From: Beijerinckiaceae bacterium
GTDB taxonomy: Bacteria > Pseudomonadota > Alphaproteobacteria > Rhizobiales > Beijerinckiaceae
Length of the DNA: 45,200 nt
Assembly (NCBI GenBank): GCA_947456505.1
Contig: CANGTC010000014.1
Coordinates: 1 to 45,200 of the forward strand
Direction of reading: 5' to 3'
A program made the position numbers and the translations under genes. The notes under the pieces were generated by a model that was not told the DNA's origin, searched no databases, and was given only the letters and a program-made list of their open reading frames with translations. The first letter of the stretch is position 1, and each line of letters opens with the position of its first letter. Below are positions 32,097 through 40,730 of this stretch, in pieces.

Positions 32097-32719
32097 TGAA
32101 CAAGTCGCCCATCGCCTTCTACTTCGATCTGCTCTCGCCCTTCGGCTATATCGCCTCAACGCAGATCGACGCGCTGGCCGCGCGCCACGGCCGCACGGTC
32201 GACTGGCGCCCGGTGCTGGTGGGCGTCACCGTCATGAAGGTGATGGGCATGAAGCCGTTGGGGGAATATCCGCTGAAGGGCCCCTATCTCATCCGCGATA
32301 TGGAGCGTCTGGCGAAGATCTGGGGCGTGCCCCTGCGCCGCCACGGGCTCAAGGGCCACAATTCGCTCAACGCCATGCGCACCTATGTCTGGCTGAAACA
32401 GGCCGACGCGGAACTGGCGAAAGTCTTCGCCCGGGCCATATATCGCAGGCTCTGGGTTGACGGGCTCGACATCACGCCCGTTGAGGCGAGCATGGAAGAA
32501 GCGCAGAATCTGGGGGTCGATGGCGCTGCGCTCGAGCAGGCGGTGGCGTCAGACGAGGTCAAGCGCGCCCTGCAGGCCGATGTGGAAAACGCCATCGCCG
32601 CAGGGGTTTTCGGCGCGCCCTTCTTCATCGCCGACGACGAGCCCTTCTTCGGCAACGACCATCTGTGGATGCTGGAGCAATGGCTGCGCGATGGCGCATC
32701 GAAAGGCCCCGCAGATTAG
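32096..32719 (+). CDS. DsbA-like 2-hydroxychromene-2-carboxylate isomerase family protein
   Basis: This 207-residue thioredoxin-fold protein resembles kappa-class glutathione transferases and 2-hydroxychromene-2-carboxylate isomerase (NahD-type). FYFDLLSPFGYIAS carries Ser14 where DsbA has its active Cys, and there is no CxxC. GVFGAPFFIADDEPFFGNDH holds the conserved cis-proline loop. HCCA isomerases act in naphthalene-type ring degradation with glutathione. The family is widely spread, and many members have unknown substrates. Its ATG overlaps the TAA of the acyl-CoA synthetase, which points to one operon. AAGGCGG lies 8 bases upstream. The pairing with an acyl-CoA ligase suggests a role in aromatic or fatty acid breakdown. 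Confidence 0.83.
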   Translation: MNKSPIAFYFDLLSPFGYIASTQIDALAARHGRTVDWRPVLVGVTVMKVMGMKPLGEYPLKGPYLIRDMERLAKIWGVPLRRHGLKGHNSLNAMRTYVWLKQADAELAKVFARAIYRRLWVDGLDITPVEASMEEAQNLGVDGAALEQAVASDEVKRALQADVENAIAAGVFGAPFFIADDEPFFGNDHLWMLEQWLRDGASKGPAD

Positions 32720-32726
32720 GCGGGGC
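32706..32726. terminator. Hairpin across the stop codon of the isomerase-like gene
   Basis: GCCCCGC at 32706-32712 pairs with GCGGGGC at 32720-32726; the 7-base loop contains the TAG. The minus strand then reads CCTTTCG, a short T-run, so it may serve the convergent Bug gene better than the plus-strand operon. Confidence 0.45.
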
Positions 32727-32735
32727 AAAGCCAGT

Positions 32736-33722
32736 TCATTCCACCTTGGCGCCGGAGGCTTTCACCACGGGCGCCCATTTCGCCACTTCCGACTTGATGA
32801 AAGCCGCGAACTCCTCAGGCGTGCTCGACAGAGAATCGAGGCCCATGGTGAGGAGCTTGGCCTGCGTGTCGTCACGCGCCAGCATGGCCTTGATCGTCGC
32901 ATTATACTTGTCGACGATCGCTTTGGGCGTGCCCGCAGGCGCCACCACGCCGAACCAGCCGCGAACGTCGAAATCCGGCCAGCCCTGTTCGGCCATGGGC
33001 ACCACATCTGGCAACGACCGTGACCGCTCCTTGGAGGTGATGCCGATGGGCCGCAACGAACCGGCCTGAATATGGGAAATCACGTCCGGAATGGTCACAA
33101 ACATGAGCTGCGTCTGGCCGGTGAGCAGGTCCGGCACGGCGGCGGCGGCGCCCCGATAGGGCACATGCTGCATCTTCACGCCGGTCATGATCTTGACCAT
33201 TTCGCCAGCGAGATGCTGTGTCGTGCCCGTGCCTGCGGAACCGAACGAGATCTTGTCGGGGTTGGCCTTGGCGTAGGCGATGAGCTCCGGCACATTCTTG
33301 GCCGGAATGGAGGGGTGAACCACCACGACATTCTTGGTCTCCGCCGCCAGAATGATGGGCGCGAAATCCTTCACCGCGTCATAGCGCATCAAGTCCCCAT
33401 AGAGGGTCGGATTGATCCCGTGGCTGGACACAGTGACCATGCCAATGGTGTACCCGTCAGGAGCCGAGCGCGCGGTCGCCTCCGCACCAATGTTGCCGCC
33501 CGCGCCAACCCGGTTCTCGACAATCATCTGCTGACCCCATTGCCGACCGATGTCATCGGCGATCATCCGAGCCAGAATGTCGAGTGTTCCGCCCGCCGTC
33601 GTCAGAGTGATCAGCTTGAGAGGCCTGTTGGGAAAATCCGCCGAAACTTGCGCATGGGCGACGCTCATCCCGGCGCAGATCGCGAAAGCGGCTGCGAAAG
33701 CCCGGCTAATGATGGATCGCAT
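32736..33722 (-). CDS. Bug/TctC family periplasmic solute receptor
   Basis: This 328-residue protein starts at the ATG at 33722, preceded by GGGAGGGGAG; the frame is open 52 codons further but without a better site. The signal peptide ends in SVAHA. The mature part shows FPNRPLKLITLTTAGGTLD, where TTAGGTLD replaces the usual PFxAGGxxD. VENRVGAGGNIGAEATA, APDGYTIGMVTVSSHGINP and VPYRGAAAAVPDLLTGQTQ complete the fold. It is convergent with the acyl-CoA synthetase operon and has no permease partner. Its ligand is unknown. Confidence 0.85.
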   Translation of the reverse strand: MRSIISRAFAAAFAICAGMSVAHAQVSADFPNRPLKLITLTTAGGTLDILARMIADDIGRQWGQQMIVENRVGAGGNIGAEATARSAPDGYTIGMVTVSSHGINPTLYGDLMRYDAVKDFAPIILAAETKNVVVVHPSIPAKNVPELIAYAKANPDKISFGSAGTGTTQHLAGEMVKIMTGVKMQHVPYRGAAAAVPDLLTGQTQLMFVTIPDVISHIQAGSLRPIGITSKERSRSLPDVVPMAEQGWPDFDVRGWFGVVAPAGTPKAIVDKYNATIKAMLARDDTQAKLLTMGLDSLSSTPEEFAAFIKSEVAKWAPVVKASGAKVE

Positions 33723-34088
33723 TGGTCTCCCCTCCCAAGATTTGCGGGCAGAGAAGAACCGAAATTTAGCTGATTTGGCAAGCACCTTGATACGCGGCAA
33801 CGAAAAAGTGACAAGCGGCAGTCGCCAAGGCCGCCATCCGAAGTCGCACCTGTGGCGGGACCAGAAACCCGCGCACAATCGCTGCGAGCGTCAGAAGCGC
33901 TTCACCAATACCCTGCCCCAATTGAAGATAACCCGATATGACCGAGGTTACACAACAAGGTCATTGGTAGAAGCTGTATCCACACTCTTCAGAATGTTTT
34001 GCCAGGCAGGGTCTCTGTTCAGAATCCCGCACCCCAAAAATTGTACCGACCTCTGGGTTTTCACAAGACGACAAATATCAGGCGCCGA
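33723..34088. other. Intergenic region between Bug and cupin genes
   Basis: There is no gene in these 366 bases. An inverted repeat ATGACC (33938-33943) and GGTCAT (33959-33964), with 15 bases between, may be a regulator site. The Bug promoter should lie near 33740-33800. Confidence 0.4.
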
Positions 34089-34625
34089 CTAAACCGGGTC
34101 CGCGTCAATCAGAACGAAGGCGAGAACCGCAGGCTCATTCGTGCGATTGCTCCATGCGTGATTGGTGCCACGCTGAACCAGCACGTCGCCCTGTTTCAGC
34201 AAGGTTTCCCCCTCGTCCATCATGGCCCAGATTTCGCCCGAGAGCACGATGGCGTAATCGACGGTGTGCGTCTTGTGGAAGCCAGGGTGACGAGGGTTGT
34301 TCTTGTCTCGCGCCGCAGACATGCCGGAAGAATCGTCGTGGGTGTCCGGCCCCTTGGCCAGCGTCGCGAGACGAACGCTGTCCGGTGGATATTCGACAAC
34401 GCGGAACACCGAGCCGCCTTTGGGCGGCGGCAAACGGAAATCACCGTCAAGCGCCTCCTCATTACCGCTATTGTCAGCTGGCGCACCGTAGGTCTTCCAG
34501 AGATCCTGCGCCGTGACCCCAGCTGTCCCCTTGCCGCGACGGTCAGGCCCCGGCCCATCCATTACCAAGATCGACTTTCCACTGGCGTCGTGCCCGGTGA
34601 CCACGCGGCGGATCGGCAGTTTCAT
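34089..34625 (-). CDS. Cupin-domain protein
   Basis: This 178-residue protein has a C-terminal single cupin barrel (about 85-175). HKTHTVDYAIVLSGEIWAMM matches cupin motif 1, with two His and a downstream Glu, and GDVLVQRGTNHAWSNRT matches motif 2, with the last metal His. Upstream, PIRRVVTGHDASGKSI is a common N-terminus of small cupins found in aromatic catabolic clusters. Such proteins can be dioxygenases, isomerases or mere binding proteins. It follows a Bug receptor gene by 16 bases on the same strand, so they form a two-gene operon. The metal site seems intact, so an enzymatic role is possible, but no substrate can be named. Confidence 0.8.
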   Translation of the reverse strand: MKLPIRRVVTGHDASGKSILVMDGPGPDRRGKGTAGVTAQDLWKTYGAPADNSGNEEALDGDFRLPPPKGGSVFRVVEYPPDSVRLATLAKGPDTHDDSSGMSAARDKNNPRHPGFHKTHTVDYAIVLSGEIWAMMDEGETLLKQGDVLVQRGTNHAWSNRTNEPAVLAFVLIDADPV

Positions 34626-34641
34626 CCCAAATCTCCAGATT

Positions 34642-35601
34642 TCAGTCCAGTTTCACTCGCGCTACGTCAATGACCTTGCGCCATTGTGCGATCTCGTCGG
34701 CCATGAAAGCCGCCATCTCCTCAGGCGTATTCGCGACAACGCTGGCGGACAGATCCTCCACCTTGCGCGTCACATCCGGCGCACGCAAAGCGTCTATCGC
34801 CGCGCGAGAGATCTCTGCGGCGACTGCGGGGGGCGTTTTGGGCGGCGCCACGATGGCGAACCAGCTCGTAGCGACATATTCTGGCCAGGTCTCCGCAATG
34901 GCCGGCGTATCGGGGAGTTCCGCCATGCGGGTGCCGCTGGTGACGCCAAGAGCCCGAACCTTCCCCGACCGAATAAGTTCGATGACATTTCCCGCGTTGT
35001 CGAACATGACATCCACATGACCCGCGAGCACATCCATAAGCGCCGGCGCAGCTCCCTGATAGGGAACATGGACGAGCTTCGCACCCATGAGCTGTTGCAG
35101 CCATTCCATCGTCAAATGCGTGGGGCTGCCTATGCCCGGCGACGCATAGGTCAACGACCCCGGATTGGCCTTGGCTCGAGCGACGAGATCCGCGAGGCTG
35201 GAGATGGGCGCCTCTGAGCGCACAACAAGAACGAAGGGCAAAGACGCCATCACGGTGATCGGCGTGAAGGCGCCGGGGTCAAAATTCAGTTTCGAGAACA
35301 AGCTCTGACTGATGACGAGCGGGCCCTGCGGCGTCGCGAGCAAGGTGTGCCCGTCGGGCTCGGCGCGCGCCACGATTTCAGCGCCGAGATTCTGGGCGGC
35401 CCCCGGACGGTTTTCGACAACAACCGGCACTCCCCAGCGCGCCGACATTTTATCCGCGATAAGGCGTGGCACAGTGTCGGCAGTTGCGCCAGGCGGCAAA
35501 GGCACGACAATGCGAACCTGTTTTGTCGGAAAGGCAGGCGCCTGCGCCGCAGCTTGCGCGCAGAAAAGCGCAGCGATAGCGACTACTGCAAAACCAAGCA
35601 T
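34642..35601 (-). CDS. Bug/TctC family periplasmic solute receptor
   Basis: This 319-residue Bug receptor starts at the ATG at 35601. GGGAGGAG lies immediately before it and fits far better than the ATG 53 codons upstream. The signal peptide is MLGFAVVAIAALFCAQAAAQ. The mature part has FPTKQVRIVVPLPPGATAD, VVVENRPGAAQNLGAEIVA, EPDGHTLLATPQGPL and VHVPYQGAAPALMDVLAGH, all standard for the family. A carboxylate ligand in the periplasm is expected. It is the first gene of the operon with the cupin, which suggests that the cupin acts on the imported compound or a product of it. Confidence 0.85.
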   Translation of the reverse strand: MLGFAVVAIAALFCAQAAAQAPAFPTKQVRIVVPLPPGATADTVPRLIADKMSARWGVPVVVENRPGAAQNLGAEIVARAEPDGHTLLATPQGPLVISQSLFSKLNFDPGAFTPITVMASLPFVLVVRSEAPISSLADLVARAKANPGSLTYASPGIGSPTHLTMEWLQQLMGAKLVHVPYQGAAPALMDVLAGHVDVMFDNAGNVIELIRSGKVRALGVTSGTRMAELPDTPAIAETWPEYVATSWFAIVAPPKTPPAVAAEISRAAIDALRAPDVTRKVEDLSASVVANTPEEMAAFMADEIAQWRKVIDVARVKLD

Positions 35602-35892
35602 CGAGGCTCCTCCCATGATTCGGTCTTGACGTCGGATATTCGCTTCTTTTGCGCAAATTTCCAATCTTGCCGCGCCAACTGACGCCCCGAAAATGGGGAG
35701 CTTGACCGAACCTGAAAATTTCCGCAAGGCGCTGACACTATTTCGCAGGAAACCCGCCATCTGTGATCAGGGCTCTGGCGCTCTGGCAAAAGACATTCAG
35801 TCCGGCGGCCGCTCAATCGCCAAGTCCAGCCTTGCGGAATGAACGATGTAGATGGCTACCAACAATCCAAATGACGATGCGTCTGTCCGCCA

Positions 35893-36090
35893 TCAATGAA
35901 ACCAGGCATATGCAAAGTGGACGATCGTGAGGAACAGGAGAATCGTAGCGATCGCCGTCGCCAGATAACCTACCTGTTGATTAAAACTGGATATCGCAGC
36001 TTTCGCGCCGGCGCTTCGCTTGAAGATCAACGACTTCACAAGCAGGAAAAGTGGGACAGCGCTCAGAAAGAACAATATGGCCTTCAACAA
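35893..36090 (-). CDS. Small inner-membrane protein, function unknown
   Basis: This 65-residue protein has two hydrophobic helices, about residues 3-20 (AILFFLSAVPLFLLVKSL) and 42-60 (YLATAIATILLFLTIVHFA), joined by a basic loop with FKRSAGAKAAISSFNQQVG. I recall similar short proteins as conserved hypotheticals in this order, which supports it being real. The start is a TTG at 36090 with a poor ribosome site, so the true start is uncertain. It is not linked in an operon with neighbours: 291 bases separate it from the Bug start and 209 from the next SBP stop. Confidence 0.5.
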   Translation of the reverse strand: MLKAILFFLSAVPLFLLVKSLIFKRSAGAKAAISSFNQQVGYLATAIATILLFLTIVHFAYAWFH

Positions 36091-36299
36091 GGCATGACGC
36101 TTTCGATAGTAAACATAGCCTGGACGGATCAGCCCAACCGGCGTCTTACGATAAGTCTCTATCTACCGTGGATGTCAATCTGACCCTGCAGATCGCACAA
36201 AGCGGATACAAAATGCTACCCCGCCATGAAAACTCGAAAACATGGATCAGGGAAAGGCGGGAAAGAGCGACATGTCACCAACAGGCCTCGCCTTCCGGC

Positions 36300-37427
36300 T
36301 TATCGAACACCACCCGCATTAGTGACTGGTCCGGTAAGAGCTTCGAATTTCGTCCGTAAGTCATGAATAAGAGCATGGTCGGTGACAAACTCACGATATC
36401 CATTAACAGTCGAATACTGCGAGAGAGGCTTCAATCCGTTCGGTGGCGGCAGATCAGCGCGGGGCGAAAAGAACCCGGACCGCTCCTGCTGTTCTTTCGC
36501 CAAAAGCCATGTGAGATAAAGCTTCGCCGCATTTGGATGCGGTGAACCCTTAAAAAGCCCAGCTGTCACAAAAAACAAAGGCGTAGGTTCTGTTTCAGAA
36601 AAGGCGAATTCGATATTCTGCCCTGCACGCTTCAATCCCCCGACCGTAGACACAGTGGCGTCAAATGTTGCGAGAGCCGTTCCAGCAGCGATCCCACGCG
36701 CCACCCCCAGATGCCCCTGTATGAACTGAGGCTGTTGAGCCATATAGTCTCTGATATAATCCCAACCAAATTTCTGGATGATGTTATAAAAAACATAAAG
36801 CGTCGCATCATCATCATGGGGATAGGCAGTGATGAGCTTCCCCTTGAACTGGGGTTTGAGAAAGTCGCGCGCGGATTTCGGCGCGTCCAAAATTGAAATC
36901 TCCTTCTTGTTATAGGCGTAGGAGATGGTGCTGACATAAAGCGCAACAAAAGCCCCATCCGGATCTTTGAAATTAGGATCAATCATCTCAAACCCATCGG
37001 GCTTGAAAAACGACAGTATCCCGTCATTCTTCCATTTTACGAAATCCTGGACCGTTTGAAAGACACCGATGTCCGCTTCGAAATTACGAGCCTTCGCCTG
37101 CGCCTCGATTTTGGCGTTCAGCTCATTGCTGTATCCACCTGTTATCGTAACCTTGATCTCAGGGAATTGCGCCTCAAAAGCGCGCGCAAGTGCTTCATAG
37201 TTTTGAGCGGGCCCCGCACCATAGAGGTTCAGCCCCTTCTCGAGCTTCGCGCGTTCATACAGTTCCTGAAGAGGCTCCGCCAGGCACTGATTGATGGAAA
37301 GAAAGCCTATGAACATACCATGAAGCGATAAGGCCAATGAGGTTTTCGCAATCATCCCCCAACGCACGCTGAATTTGGGCAACGCGAAGGCGCTTAAATT
37401 TCGGCCCCAAAGCGCACTCAGCTTCAT
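36300..37427 (-). CDS. Family 1 extracellular solute-binding protein (ABC type)
   Basis: This protein has about 375 residues from the ATG at 37427, with GGGAGG upstream. It has a long N-terminal region with a hydrophobic segment ending at QCLA, then a type II binding protein of the iron(III)/spermidine-putrescine/2-aminoethylphosphonate kind. GLNLYGAGPAQNYEALARAF opens the mature fold, FPEIKVTITGGYSNELNAKI follows, and the hinge region reads AYNKKEISILDAPKSARDFL. Members deliver iron, polyamines, phosphonates or sugars to ABC importers. Permease and ATPase genes are missing. It is the only family 1 receptor in the window and is not clearly linked to aromatic catabolism. Confidence 0.8.
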   Translation of the reverse strand: MKLSALWGRNLSAFALPKFSVRWGMIAKTSLALSLHGMFIGFLSINQCLAEPLQELYERAKLEKGLNLYGAGPAQNYEALARAFEAQFPEIKVTITGGYSNELNAKIEAQAKARNFEADIGVFQTVQDFVKWKNDGILSFFKPDGFEMIDPNFKDPDGAFVALYVSTISYAYNKKEISILDAPKSARDFLKPQFKGKLITAYPHDDDATLYVFYNIIQKFGWDYIRDYMAQQPQFIQGHLGVARGIAAGTALATFDATVSTVGGLKRAGQNIEFAFSETEPTPLFFVTAGLFKGSPHPNAAKLYLTWLLAKEQQERSGFFSPRADLPPPNGLKPLSQYSTVNGYREFVTDHALIHDLRTKFEALTGPVTNAGGVR

Positions 37428-37561
37428 CACGTCGTCCTCCCGGCGCAATCTCTATTGTTGTTTCAGGCTACCTTAGGGACCGCCTGATGGCAATACGGGC
37501 CTTTATGGCGGCAATGAGGTAACACCAAATTCTGCTATAAAATGCGCAGCACAATAATTAG

Positions 37562-37591
37562 AAAAGAGGGCGACATATCAATGCCGCCCTC
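37562..37591 (-). terminator. Intrinsic terminator of the flagellin gene
   Basis: On the minus strand GAGGGCG (37591-37585) pairs with CGCCCTC (37572-37566), and TTTTC follows. It lies 26 bases after the flagellin stop, a textbook position. Confidence 0.75.
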
Positions 37592-37616
37592 CTTCATGTA
37601 AATGAGGCTATCGCCA

Positions 37617-38453
37617 TTACCTGAGAAGCTGAAGCACCAACTGCGGGGCCTGATTGGCCTGCGCCAGCATGGCCTGAGCAGCCTGCTGGATGATGTTCCG
37701 CTTGGCGAGCTCAGTCGTCGCCTGGGAGTAATCCGTGTCCTGTATGCGACTGAGGGATTCCTGAGCCTTTGTCGAAACATTCGACAGATTATCGCCGGTA
37801 AATTGCAAGCGGCTGATCACGGCGCCCATGTTGGAGCGCTCCTTGCTGACCGTGTCGAGTGCGGTGATGATGGCGCTCAGGGCCGAACCGGAAGTCGAGG
37901 TGCTGACGATGGACTGGCCGTCGATGTTGGAGAGGACGCCACTTGAGGCGGTATTCATGTTGGAGAAGGTGATCGAGATCGTCTGCTTCGCATTCGCGCC
38001 GACCTGGAATTGGAACACACCAGACGCACCGCCCGTTCCGTCCAGCACGTTCGCCCCGTTCCACTGAGTATTGGTCGCAATGTTGCCGATCTGGGAGGTC
38101 AGGGCTTGAAACTCGAGGTTCAGATAGGAGCGGTCGCTGTTATTGTTAGTGTCATTGGAAGCTTGAACGGCAAGCTCACGCATGCGCTGCAGCATGTTTG
38201 TAACTTGTTCAGTCGCACCCTCAGCGGTCTGGATCAGAGAGATGCCGTCGTTAGCATTGCGAACGGCCTGGTTCAGACCACGAATCTGCGACGTCAAACG
38301 CGTGCTAATGGCCATGCCAGCCACGTCATCAACCGCATTATTGATACGCTTACCGGTCGATAACTGCTGCATCACGGTCGAGAGGCCGCGAGCATTCTGC
38401 GTCAGGGCCTGCTGAGCATATAGCGACCCGATGTTCGAATTGATGACTGTCAT
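37617..38453 (-). CDS. fliC: Flagellin
   Basis: This 278-residue flagellin starts at the ATG at 38453, with GAGGAG upstream. The N-terminal D0/D1 helices are clear: MTVINSNIGSLYAQQALTQN and QLSTGKRINNAVDDVAGMAI. The C-terminal helices are TALDTVSKERSNMGAVISRL and NIIQQAAQAMLAQANQAPQL, ending QLLR. The central domain is short, with Asn/Thr/Ser-rich NDTNNNSDRSY, so it is a small flagellin like those of many alphaproteobacteria. It is exported by the flagellar type III system and polymerises into the filament. It stands alone among receptors and catabolic genes, with no flaF, flbT or hook genes beside it. CtrA-type sites upstream and a terminator downstream make it a self-contained unit. Confidence 0.92.
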   Translation of the reverse strand: MTVINSNIGSLYAQQALTQNARGLSTVMQQLSTGKRINNAVDDVAGMAISTRLTSQIRGLNQAVRNANDGISLIQTAEGATEQVTNMLQRMRELAVQASNDTNNNSDRSYLNLEFQALTSQIGNIATNTQWNGANVLDGTGGASGVFQFQVGANAKQTISITFSNMNTASSGVLSNIDGQSIVSTSTSGSALSAIITALDTVSKERSNMGAVISRLQFTGDNLSNVSTKAQESLSRIQDTDYSQATTELAKRNIIQQAAQAMLAQANQAPQLVLQLLR

Positions 38454-38560
38454 GTTCCTACTCCTCACACAAAATCTAATTGACACTCCGGTCGGGGCTG
38501 TGCCCGCCCCTTCCAGCGAACTGCCACCTGAATGAAAGAAACGGCCGAACCCTCGAAGAC

Positions 38561-38587
38561 TTAACAAAGGGTTAAAATCAAGGTTAA
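38561..38587 (-). promoter_or_regulatory. CtrA-type sites upstream of flagellin
   Basis: TTAACAAAGGGTTAA at 38561-38575 is an exact TTAA-N7-TTAA match to the CtrA recognition pattern, and another TTAA half-site follows at 38584-38587. They lie about 110 bases before the flagellin ATG. CtrA controls flagellar genes in many alphaproteobacteria. Confidence 0.5.
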
Positions 38588-38800
38588 TTCCGAGCTTGAG
38601 CCGGCGTATGGAAAGCTGAATTAACCAAAAGCGGTCGCTACGCGAAGTTGATGATATAACTCATGATCATTTCGCCAAAGAGCCGTGTTCGAAGCATACC
38701 GTGTTGATTTTACGAATTAATTTAAGACACCATGGCGATAATCGCGGCTTTTTGGCATTCACTGGCTGGCTTTATGATGTTTTTCGAAAATTCTGAAAAA

Positions 38801-38861
38801 TGTCTGAATAGGCGATTTCTATTCGGGACACTATGCTTGGGCTGAGGTCCCAAGCCTTTTT
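38801..38861 (+). ncRNA. 3' end of a probable small RNA with two hairpins and a T-tract
   Basis: Two stems follow each other. TGTCTGAATAG (38801-38811) pairs with CTATTCGGGACA (38819-38830), with one bulge. GCTTGGG (38835-38841) pairs with CCCAAGC (38849-38855) and is followed by CTTTTT, a plus-strand intrinsic terminator. GTCCCAA (38847-38853) can instead pair with TTGGGAC (38860-38866), so the end has two exclusive folds. No protein gene is seen upstream on this strand, so the terminator implies a non-coding transcript starting between about 38460 and 38780. The 5' end is not defined. Confidence 0.45.
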
Positions 38862-39286
38862 GGGACACAGAATTGAGAGTTTGCTGGTTAATTGGAAAAC
38901 ACCCTCCAGCATTAACCATAAACAAATGGATGAGGTCGGCGTCCTACACGTCACGCAAAGCAATATGATATTTGAACCCTGCGATTCCTTAACCAAAACT
39001 CATTCGCCTATGGATGGCTCTTAAATTTCTCGCTCGAAGCCCCCTTAAGCAAGCGGCTTATCCCCCCGCTATCGAGAGCCCGAATTGTCAAAAGGATCAA
39101 GCGGGATGTGAGGCAGAGGATGCGCGCTGCATCGGGTCCTTAAACAGAGATATATATTTATGAGACACAAGTCCGGCGTGGACGCCGCTTTCGCAACAAG
39201 CCTGACACAGTCCGGGCGAATTGCGCCGCAAGATGTCTTTTGATAAACTTTCCTTGAAAGCACAATCATGATCGGGAGCGGCCCAG

Positions 39287-40690
39287 ATGCGCTATGATCT
39301 CGTGGCCATAGGTGGTGGATTTTCCGGGCTGATCAGCGCCTGTCGCGCTTCAGAGCTGGGCGCCACCGCTCTGGTCCTTGAGCAATCCTCACTTGAACGC
39401 TACCCCTGCAGTTCTCGTTTCACCACAGGCGTCGCCAATATCATGGGCATTGGCATCATGTCGCCGCCCGATGAGCTTTTCGCCTCAATTATGCGGGGTG
39501 GCGGCGCCAACGCCGACCAATTGATCGCACGCGCCTTGGCCGACCACGGCGCGCGCGCCGTCAACTGGCTTGCAGCTCATGGCGCGCGCTTTATCAACCG
39601 CGCTTTGCAAAAGGACCAACCGGGACAGCGCGTCCTCGCCCCGCCACGGCGCTTGCAGGCTGGTCTGGATTGGGAGGGACGTGGCGGAGACGTGCTGCTG
39701 CGAACACTGGAGGAGTTTCTCGTACAACGTGGGGGAAAGCTTCTGCGCGGGGCGACCGCGAAAAACTTGATTATGAAAAATGGAGCCTGCGCAGGCGTAG
39801 AAATCGACCATGATAGCGCCAGCAAGATGGTCGAGGCTGGCGCAGTGATTATCGCTGATGGGGGCTTCGCCGCCAATCCCGAGATGATCGCCAAATATAT
39901 AACCGCGCGCGCAGACCGTCTCTTTCCGCGCGTTGGTCCGGGCGCCAAGGGCGATGGCATTCGCATGGCCGAGCAAGCGGGCGCTGCGATTGGCGGATTA
40001 GGAGAGTTTTATGGGCATGTGCACCACCGCGTGGCCATGACCAACCCAAAACAATGGCCCTACCCGCATCTCGACGCCATCGCCGAGGTGACTTTGCTCA
40101 TAGGGCCAGACGGCAGGCGCTTCACCGACGAGGGGCTTGGCGGCGTTTGCATGGCCAACGCCATCGCGCGCCTCCCCGATCCCCTGAGCGCGCACCTCAT
40201 CCTCGACGCAGACGCATGGAACGCCGAGCCAAAATATTCCCTAACGGTCGCATGCAATCCCTCGATGGTCGATAATGGCGGGCCGCTCACCACCGCCGCC
40301 AGCATCGAAGCGCTATCCAGCTTGATCAGCGTCCCGACGGCGGCTCTCGCCGACACCATCGCCATGCATAACGCTTGTGTGGCGCGCCGCGACTTCAGCG
40401 CATCGCCGGTCGCGCGCAGCGTCGGAAAGCATGCGCCGCTTCCCATCTTGACGCCTCCATTTCACGCGGTTCCCCTGAGTGTCGGCATCACGGGAACCAT
40501 GGGCGGCGTCGTCATCAATGCCGACGCACAGGCTCTGGACTCGTCAGGCAATCCGATAAGAGGTCTATACGCTGTGGGATCGACGGTCGCCGGCCTGGAG
40601 GGCGGGCCGCTCGCTGGCTACGTCGGCGGTCTGTCGAAGTCCTTTGTGCTGGGATTGTTGGCCGGAGAACACATAGCAGCAAACAGATGA
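39287..40690 (+). CDS. FAD-dependent fumarate reductase/tricarballylate dehydrogenase-like flavoprotein
   Basis: This 467-residue protein has an N-terminal dinucleotide fold, VAIGGGFSGLISACRASELG, with ALVLEQS for the ribose. It has the FAD_binding_2 architecture seen in fumarate reductase, 3-ketosteroid dehydrogenase and TcuA-type tricarballylate dehydrogenase. VIIADGGFAANPEM and the C-terminal GLYAVGSTVAGLEGGPLAGY are typical. PFHAVPLSVGITGTMGGVVI is the usual loop before the last FAD strand. Such enzymes oxidise or reduce small organic acids. There is no signal peptide, so it is cytoplasmic. GGGAG precedes the ATG. A small membrane protein gene follows 40 bases later and may serve as a partner. 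The substrate is unknown. Confidence 0.82.
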   Translation: MRYDLVAIGGGFSGLISACRASELGATALVLEQSSLERYPCSSRFTTGVANIMGIGIMSPPDELFASIMRGGGANADQLIARALADHGARAVNWLAAHGARFINRALQKDQPGQRVLAPPRRLQAGLDWEGRGGDVLLRTLEEFLVQRGGKLLRGATAKNLIMKNGACAGVEIDHDSASKMVEAGAVIIADGGFAANPEMIAKYITARADRLFPRVGPGAKGDGIRMAEQAGAAIGGLGEFYGHVHHRVAMTNPKQWPYPHLDAIAEVTLLIGPDGRRFTDEGLGGVCMANAIARLPDPLSAHLILDADAWNAEPKYSLTVACNPSMVDNGGPLTTAASIEALSSLISVPTAALADTIAMHNACVARRDFSASPVARSVGKHAPLPILTPPFHAVPLSVGITGTMGGVVINADAQALDSSGNPIRGLYAVGSTVAGLEGGPLAGYVGGLSKSFVLGLLAGEHIAANR

Positions 40691-40730
40691 GAAGCGCAAC
40701 GCGCTTTGGCGCCATTGGAGAACGGATCCT

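Noticed and set aside
31074-32159. Minus-strand open frame of 361 codons opposite the acyl-CoA synthetase
   Set aside because: It is a shadow of the conserved ANL enzyme; His/Arg/Ala-rich, no ribosome site, no recognisable domain.
38833-39024. Short plus-strand open frame starting inside the hairpin region near flagellin
   Set aside because: Its start lies in the putative terminator stem and the peptide has no features. A structured RNA explains the region better.
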